Part shown: positions 59,066 to 64,000 of the stretch, one piece after another
Position numbering within the stretch: the first letter of the stretch is position 1
Layout: each line of letters opens with the position of its first letter
Assembly (NCBI GenBank): GCA_029962745.1
Contig: CM057171.1
Location: forward strand, 19,168,034-19,232,033
Length of the DNA: 64,000 nucleotides
Reading direction: 5' to 3'
From: Echinometra lucunter
Taxonomy: Eukaryota; Echinodermata; Echinoidea; Camarodonta; Echinometridae
Notes under the pieces: model-generated
The model's database searches: none
What the model was told of the DNA's origin: nothing
The model's input: only the letters and a program-made list of their open reading frames with translations
Program-made: the position numbers and the translations under genes

Positions 59066-59363
59066 GTGTGTGAATGCCAAAGGGGGGGGGGGGGGGGTGA
59101 CAAAGGCCAATTCGTAACATTTTATGTCAATCAGATGTAGAACGAAGCATGGAGGATCAGGTCCATTTCAGTGTCATGTTGAGCATTGGGGTGTGTTTGT
59201 TTTCTTGGAATGTGGCCCAGCGCTAAGATTGTGCATTTAATGCTTTTTGTCAGTTTTTCGGGAAGGGGACAAAGTATACGATCACTTTTTACATGATCCT
59301 TATTCCTTTACTTTTTCTTCCCACGACCCCGATCCCGTTTTGTTCCCCACTCAACTGGTGCAG

Positions 59364-59490
59364 GAAATATTTCTGGTGGTTTTCTTCAGCTGCGAGTACG
59401 TGGTTCGGCTCTGGTCGGCGGGCTGCAGGCAGCAATACCAAGGACTTAGAGGGCGCCTTAGATTCGCAAGAAAACCAATTCTTATTATAG
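59364..59490 (+). CDS. KCNQ1: KCNQ1-like potassium channel, exon 3 (S2 and S2-S3 loop)
   Basis: This is the next coding exon of the channel at 45003. It holds 42 codons plus one base, reading [20 protein letters not shown], then [22 protein letters not shown]. It forms the S2 helix of the voltage sensor and the basic S2-S3 loop. The acidic countercharges equivalent to E160 and E170, the charge-transfer phenylalanine F167, R174, and the RLRFARKP motif implicated in lipid and PIP2 coupling of Kv7 channels are all present. The last base begins a split codon, expected to encode the S3 aspartate (D202) in the next exon. The exon is bounded by CTGGTGCAG and GTAAGT. Its 127-bp length and phase equal human KCNQ1 exon 3. 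It is more GC- and CpG-rich than its surroundings. The position of human G168 holds serine. Exon 4 was not found before 64000. Confidence 0.95.
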
Positions 59491-59494
59491 GTAA

Positions 59495-60590
59495 GTTGAT
59501 ATCGTTTGTTTGTTTGTTTGTTCTTGATATAAAAGGATAACCCAGTGTTGAATTGATGTTCATTCCATTCAAATTAGAAAGCTAGAGGGAAAAAAAGTTA
59601 AAATTCTCTGAGAGAATTTATAACTTTTTAGAAATTTTATTTCAATCAATGGAATGCAATTTGGCACCTCTCTGGAGTACGTTTTGAATACCTTGTTTAA
59701 AGGCACATCAATCTGTTTCTTCTTCTTTTTTTTGCAGGGGGGGGACACTGTTTAAAAATCTGCTGACAAGCAAAACAATAGTCATAAGCTAAAATTTTGG
59801 GGGACATACTCTTTTGGCTTTTTCAGGTGTCTTTTTTCCTCCAAAACTTTGGAGGGGAGACATACTCTGTTGTGTCCCCCCACCCCTAATTGTCTATTTC
59901 TTTTCTTTGGGGGAGGGGACTTGTCCCCCTGTCACCCCCTCCCCATTGATGCCAGCGTACATGTTTCTGTTTTGTACTAAAAGTTCCAATTAAAACTGAC
60001 AAAGTTTTGTTAGAAACTTGCAATACATACTTGTATGGAAAGGGGACTGAAAAATTAAGCCAAATTTAATCTATACAGCAAGAATGCCGTTACTTAATGG
60101 CCTCATAGCTCGTTGTCTTTGTCATGTTTAGATGTGTTCATTTGGGCATGACAGCTTAGTTTGATTATTTGTTCATTACTCAGCAATCATTTGCTATCAA
60201 TTTCATTGGGCTGACATTTGTTCCAATGCCAAATTTCAAAATGGTGTTAATGCAGCGCAAGAAAATAAATGTCTCTCTCGCTTCAAGTAGATAATTGACT
60301 TGTAGTCTTTTGGACGCTAAATTCTGTTAGATTTTGGAAAACATATTGTTCCTAGTTATGCAATTTTAGGTGACCCATAAACTCTAAAGCTTATGTCGTG
60401 CCTATGACAATAGCATTATCTCAGGCATTTAGCTGTTGGTAATCGTTGCATGAAATTGGACCATGCAAGTAAGTGGGGGGAGACACGCAAAATTAGTTCA
60501 AAACAGTATTCTCTGTTATAATGCTACCCCCAAATTTGACTCACCATTAGTTGTGGAGTAAAATTGGCATGCTCAGTTTGATATGGATAA
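59495..60590. other. Intronic DNA without recognised features
   Basis: Mixed G/T-rich sequence near 59740-59945 with GGGGGACA-type words. No exon seen. Confidence 0.4.
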
Positions 60591-60595
60591 CAGTT

Positions 60596-60596
<1 letters not shown>

Positions 60597-60637
<41 letters not shown>

Positions 60638-60800
60638 CAGAAAGAGGGAGACAGAGTAAATAGGGAAATTTTATATAGAAGAGGTAGAGAGAGGAGGAAG
60701 AAGAGAGAGAGAGGCACTTTGATAGAGAAAATAAAGACAGAGAGAGAGAAGAAAGAAAGAAAGAAAGAAAGAAAGAGAGGCAGAAAGAAACAGAGAAAAG
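60597..60800. repeat. (GA)n / (GAAA)n tract
   Basis: Pure GA at 60597-60636, then GA-rich, then (GAAA)n at 60750-60778. Confidence 0.9.
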
Positions 60801-61320
60801 AGGATTCTCTTTTTGTAATTACTGTAATGGGGAGTGATTATCATGAACAAAAAAACCTCAAGGTCCTTTTCCGCTTTCTAAACAATTTACTTTTCCCTAA
60901 TGATAATTGGCTGTCATCTCATTTGAAACAGACCTCAAAACAAGTAGGTCAGTTTATCTGGGTTGAAATCCATCTTTGGGAAGTTATCAATGAAGTCCTG
61001 TGCTTTTGAAGTAACAAAGTAGCTTTGCATAACCAAAGTTTTTGTTGTAAAGCTTCGATTATGGGACAAGTCAGTTATCTTGCCCATTCTTGCTGAAGTC
61101 TCTCAAGTTTGTTCATGTTCGTCCTTGCTTTATCAGGGATTTTTTTCATAGACATGTTTTGTGGTAATGCCTTTGGCTTTTATATGGCTTTCCAGATTTT
61201 TAAGGCTATAGTCTGATTACACTTCTTGATTATGGTTTTATATATGTTTTACTAGTTCTGCTTTTTTACATTGTATTTTTATGTGAAGTTGGATGGTACT
61301 ACAGCATATGAACTTAAAAT
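60801..61320. other. Intronic DNA without recognised features
   Basis: No exon or repeat family recognised. Confidence 0.4.
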
Positions 61321-61321
61321 A

Positions 61322-61690
61322 ATTATCATTAATCTTCATCATTATGATCATTATCATTAGTGTTATCATTATCATTCTTCTTCATCTTCTTCTTTTCTTT
61401 CTTTTTCTTCTTCTTCATCTTTTCCTTCTTCTTCTTCTTCTTCTTCTTCTTCTTCTTCTTCTTCTTCTCCTTCTTCTTCTTCTCCTCCTTCTTCTTCTCC
61501 TCCTTCTTCTCCTCCTCCTTCTTCTTCTTCTTCTTTTCCTCCTTCTTCTCCTCCTTCTTCTCCTTCTTCTTCTTCTTCTCCTCCTCCTCCTCCTCCTCCT
61601 CCTCCTCCTCCTCCTCCTCCTCTCCTCCTCTTCTTCTTCTTCTTCTTTCTTCTTCTTCTTCTTCTTCTTCTTCTTCTTCTTCTTCTTCTT
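61322..61690. repeat. Pyrimidine-rich (TTC)n / (TCC)n tract
   Basis: CATTATCATTA lead-in, then about 310 bp of almost pure TTC/TCC on the plus strand. This is the reverse-strand equivalent of the purine tract at 6059-6358. Confidence 0.95.
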
Positions 61691-61719
61691 GATATTGCCA
61701 TCAACATCATTAATATTGA

Positions 61720-62284
61720 TATTACTTAAAAGAAAAGTGAAAGAAAAACCCTGCCCTGATCCTTGTGGCCATAGAGCTATGTGTAGCCAATTTTGAGATC
61801 TGAGTGCAGATATGAGTTTGAAATATTCAGCAGCCTAAGTATATCAATAATAAATTTAGAAGCAGGCTGGATAATTTGAACCAAATGATATTGAATACAG
61901 ATTGCTAATAATTATTTCTCCCAATGCTAGGTTTGGCCTGTCATGTATGTTCAGAGCTAAAAGGCTACTAACTCATATATGCTTTAACACTGAGCTTAGG
62001 TCTTTCTTGCGTGCAATATTATGTACAAGTTAGTGACCCTCCCTTTAACACCATTCTGGAGTGTATGGTGTAAGATTTGACGCAGGTGTATACATGTAGT
62101 CCCAACCCTCCTATCCAACACCATCAGTAGTCTTTGTACAAGACTACTCTGTTACAGACTCTGATGATGAAAAATATAGGGGGTTTCTTCTTTAGCGTTT
62201 CTGTCTAGTTTATAGCAGATATTCAAGACATCTTGGTGCGATCCACTGCATATGTTTTGGTTGCGCTGCCATTACAGCACTCAA
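61720..62284. other. Intronic DNA without recognised features
   Basis: No exon recognised. Confidence 0.4.
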
Positions 62285-62289
62285 GCATT

Positions 62290-62460
62290 TAAGGAATTAA
62301 CTCCTGCCTAGAACCCACCTTCATCAACTTTTTTTTTGTGGGGCAAACATAGATGATGTCTTGCCAAAGTACATTGGTGCTGCACCAGGGATTTGAACCC
62401 CATACCTTGCCGTTCACAGGCCAGAGACTTATCCTCTAGACTTCAACACCACTACATGTT
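62290..62460 (-). mobile_element. tRNA-derived SINE, minus strand
   Basis: Read on the minus strand: GTGGTGTTGAAGTCTAGAGG, ATAAGTCTCTGGCCTGTGAA, CGGCAAGGTATGGGGTTCAA, ATCCCTGGTGCAGCACC. GGGGTTCAAATCCC is a good B-box/T-arm and AGTCTAGAGGATAAGTCTC occupies the A-box/D-arm region. The tRNA-like head is followed by a body with GTACTTTGGCAAGACATC, a word found in echinoderm SINEs as I recall them. It is not a working tRNA, because no acceptor-stem pairing was found. Confidence 0.7.
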
Positions 62461-62914
62461 CGAATGCTGCAGGATATTGTGTGCTAGATCATAATGAATA
62501 AAACTGAATCAATGGATTATCTACACTGTATATCAGCAGAGAAATTGGCATATTTGTAATGGAAAAGGAGTATTGCTCTTGAAATCAATTGCTTTGCATG
62601 CTCAAAGATGTCTATTTTGTTCTTGCAATAGATGAAAAGCTTGAAAAATTTTTGGTCAGTAGTATATATACGTGTGTATCATAATATATTTTTGAGGTGA
62701 TCTATATTTACACCAAATACCTTTATCAATAAAGCCATGTCCCCGTTATTCAAGGACAAAAAACCCCCGTGTGGTATACTTTAATTTCATAACAGCAGTC
62801 ATAACAAAATCAGTGTTGAAAGTGACACATTGTTATCTCTTAATTGCCCAGTGATATAAAAAAATCAATATGAGAGTTGTAAGCTTTTCTTCCTTTTTGT
62901 CTGCAATCACTGAA

Positions 62915-62955
62915 AATGGAAAAAATAAATGAAATGAAATGAAATGAAATGAAAT
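62915..62955 (+). mobile_element. LINE (TGAAA)n tail
   Basis: AAAAATAAATGAAATGAAAT continuing as four to five TGAAA units. Matches the tail at 28231-28257. The upstream element body is short or diverged. Confidence 0.6.
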
Positions 62956-62956
62956 T

Positions 62957-64000
62957 ACTGCCAACTTCCTGTATAACATGCATTGTGTACACCACACACC
63001 ATTTACTAAATATTAATTTAGGTTGGTGTCTCAAGACCCAGCTACATACCTATGAGGATTTCATTTCATGTCCCCCTATGGTGATTTTTTTAATGCACGG
63101 ATGTTAATGTATTATTAACTGGTTGACTGCTGAATTCTCAAACTCCCATAGATTTAATACAGGGACCAGCCAGTTCTGTAAGGCAGAGGGTTAAAAAAAT
63201 TCATAACAGATCATTCCTAATTGTGCAGTAAATGATGTTTCAAATACTTTAGTATACAGTCGCAAGAGTTCAGAACTTAAGCTTAAGTATAACATTCAGA
63301 TATTATTTCTCTGAGAATGAAAAGGTCATCATTAGCTCATACTTCAGTGAAAATTAAGCACCCCTGATGCTCTTTTTGGACGATATCATTTGTCATAAAA
63401 TGTACTCATTATCCATGTGCTATTAAAAGACAGAAAGATGTGAAAATTGCTTTTACCTGCATAACCAAGGGGAAACAGGATGAGAGAATTATGAGAGAAA
63501 GAAGCTGACAGTGGAAGAGGAAATCAAGAGGGCATAGAGATAGTGGGTAAGAGAGAAGTAAAGAGAGAAGGGGAAAGAGAGAGAGAGACAGCTAGAGAGG
63601 GGATATAGGGCAAGGCAAGGACATACACAGGAATTTATTTACAGGGGAGGGGCAAGAATATGTTCAATATTGATGGAACATGCAAGTGGGTGGAGGGTGT
63701 GAGAGAGGCTATCCCCCTTTCCACAAAAGCTTTTGCATTTTTAGAATTGAAATTGAATGATCAGGTGCACACTTTCGGTAGATTTTGGGGGAAATTTTAC
63801 AATAAAAATGTAAAGTTTGAACATTTCTAGACAGCAACTGCCTGACGCATACAGGGGGCTGGGGGGGGGGGGGGGGAGGGAGGGGGAGAACAGGCTGTTG
63901 AGAGAATGTTTCTAAAACTCTGATAAAGTTCTAGTGAGAAACCTAAAGTGTACTCTAATATTTACCAAAGCACTGCAAGTGTGCTTCGAGAGTGAATTGC
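62957..64000. other. Intronic DNA, simple tracts only
   Basis: GA-rich at 63480-63605 and a G tract at 63856-63886. No exon 4 of the channel recognised. Confidence 0.45.

Larger units (their letters stand above)
45094..59363 (+). other. Intron between KCNQ1-like exons 2 and 3
   Basis: A 14270-bp GT-AG intron inferred from the two in-frame exons. It holds hairpin elements, a hAT-like MITE, two TTAA MITEs, a SINE, a broken transposase on the opposite strand, and a 550-bp ATC-type microsatellite. All are listed separately. Confidence 0.9.
59491..64000 (+). other. 5' part of the intron after KCNQ1-like exon 3
   Basis: Starts with the donor GTAAGT and runs off the window. It carries GA-type and TTC-type microsatellites, a tRNA-like SINE and a LINE tail. 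No candidate for the next exon (S3, about 79 bp in vertebrate KCNQ1) was seen by eye. Confidence 0.75.

Noticed and set aside
61344..61796. Leu/Phe/Ser-rich frame of 150 codons that could pass for a membrane protein
   Set aside because: Encoded entirely by (TTC/TCC)n repeat.
62290..62460. A functional tRNA gene on the minus strand
   Set aside because: The T-arm is good but acceptor and anticodon stems do not pair convincingly. A SINE head fits better.

Overview
This is a eukaryotic, AT-rich, repeat-dense window, almost certainly from a marine deuterostome invertebrate. Echinoderm, and probably sea urchin, is my best guess. It shows no dense ORF packing, long introns, abundant (GA)n, (ATC)n and (AAT)n arrays, recurrent ACATGTAC-type words, tRNA-derived SINEs, and many short TIR elements. 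The species cannot be fixed from the sequence alone.

The only convincing host coding sequence is two plus-strand exons of a KCNQ-family voltage-gated potassium channel, closest to KCNQ1. A 91-bp exon (45003-45093) encodes S1 and the S1-S2 linker. A 127-bp exon (59364-59490) encodes S2 and the S2-S3 loop. They are joined in frame by a 14.27-kb intron. Lengths, phases and residue boundaries match vertebrate KCNQ1 exons 2 and 3. No exon 1 was recognised in the 45 kb upstream, and no exon 4 in the 4.5 kb downstream, so most or all of the window is probably intron.

The rest is non-coding and mobile-element DNA. Region by region: 0-5 kb, unique DNA with a degenerate ~155-bp tandem repeat and a hairpin element. 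5.7-7 kb and 11.7-12.8 kb, purine-rich satellites. 9-18.9 kb, hairpin elements, a split inverted repeat, and a degenerate long-period tandem array invaded by several TTAA-flanked MITEs. 21-25.7 kb, MITEs plus an orientation-switching minisatellite and a duplication that gives an empty/filled insertion-site pair. 27-30 kb, (ATC)n, (GA)n and (AAT)n arrays with a LINE tail. 31-34.7 kb, three MITEs, ending at a 500-base N gap (34745-35244). 36-44.7 kb, more MITEs, a LINE 3' end and an interrupted tandem array. 47-52.6 kb, a hAT-like MITE, a SINE, a TTAA MITE and a decayed hAT-type transposase. 53.8-64 kb, (ATC)n, (GA)n and (TTC)n arrays, one more TTAA MITE, exon 3 of the channel and a tRNA-like SINE.

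The most notable theme is a population of short non-autonomous elements bounded by TTAA and beginning CCC or AGG (piggyBac-like by target site). One insertion is documented by an unfilled duplicate in the same window, and one pair of elements shares a single TTAA. No complete autonomous transposon and no non-coding RNA gene were recognised.
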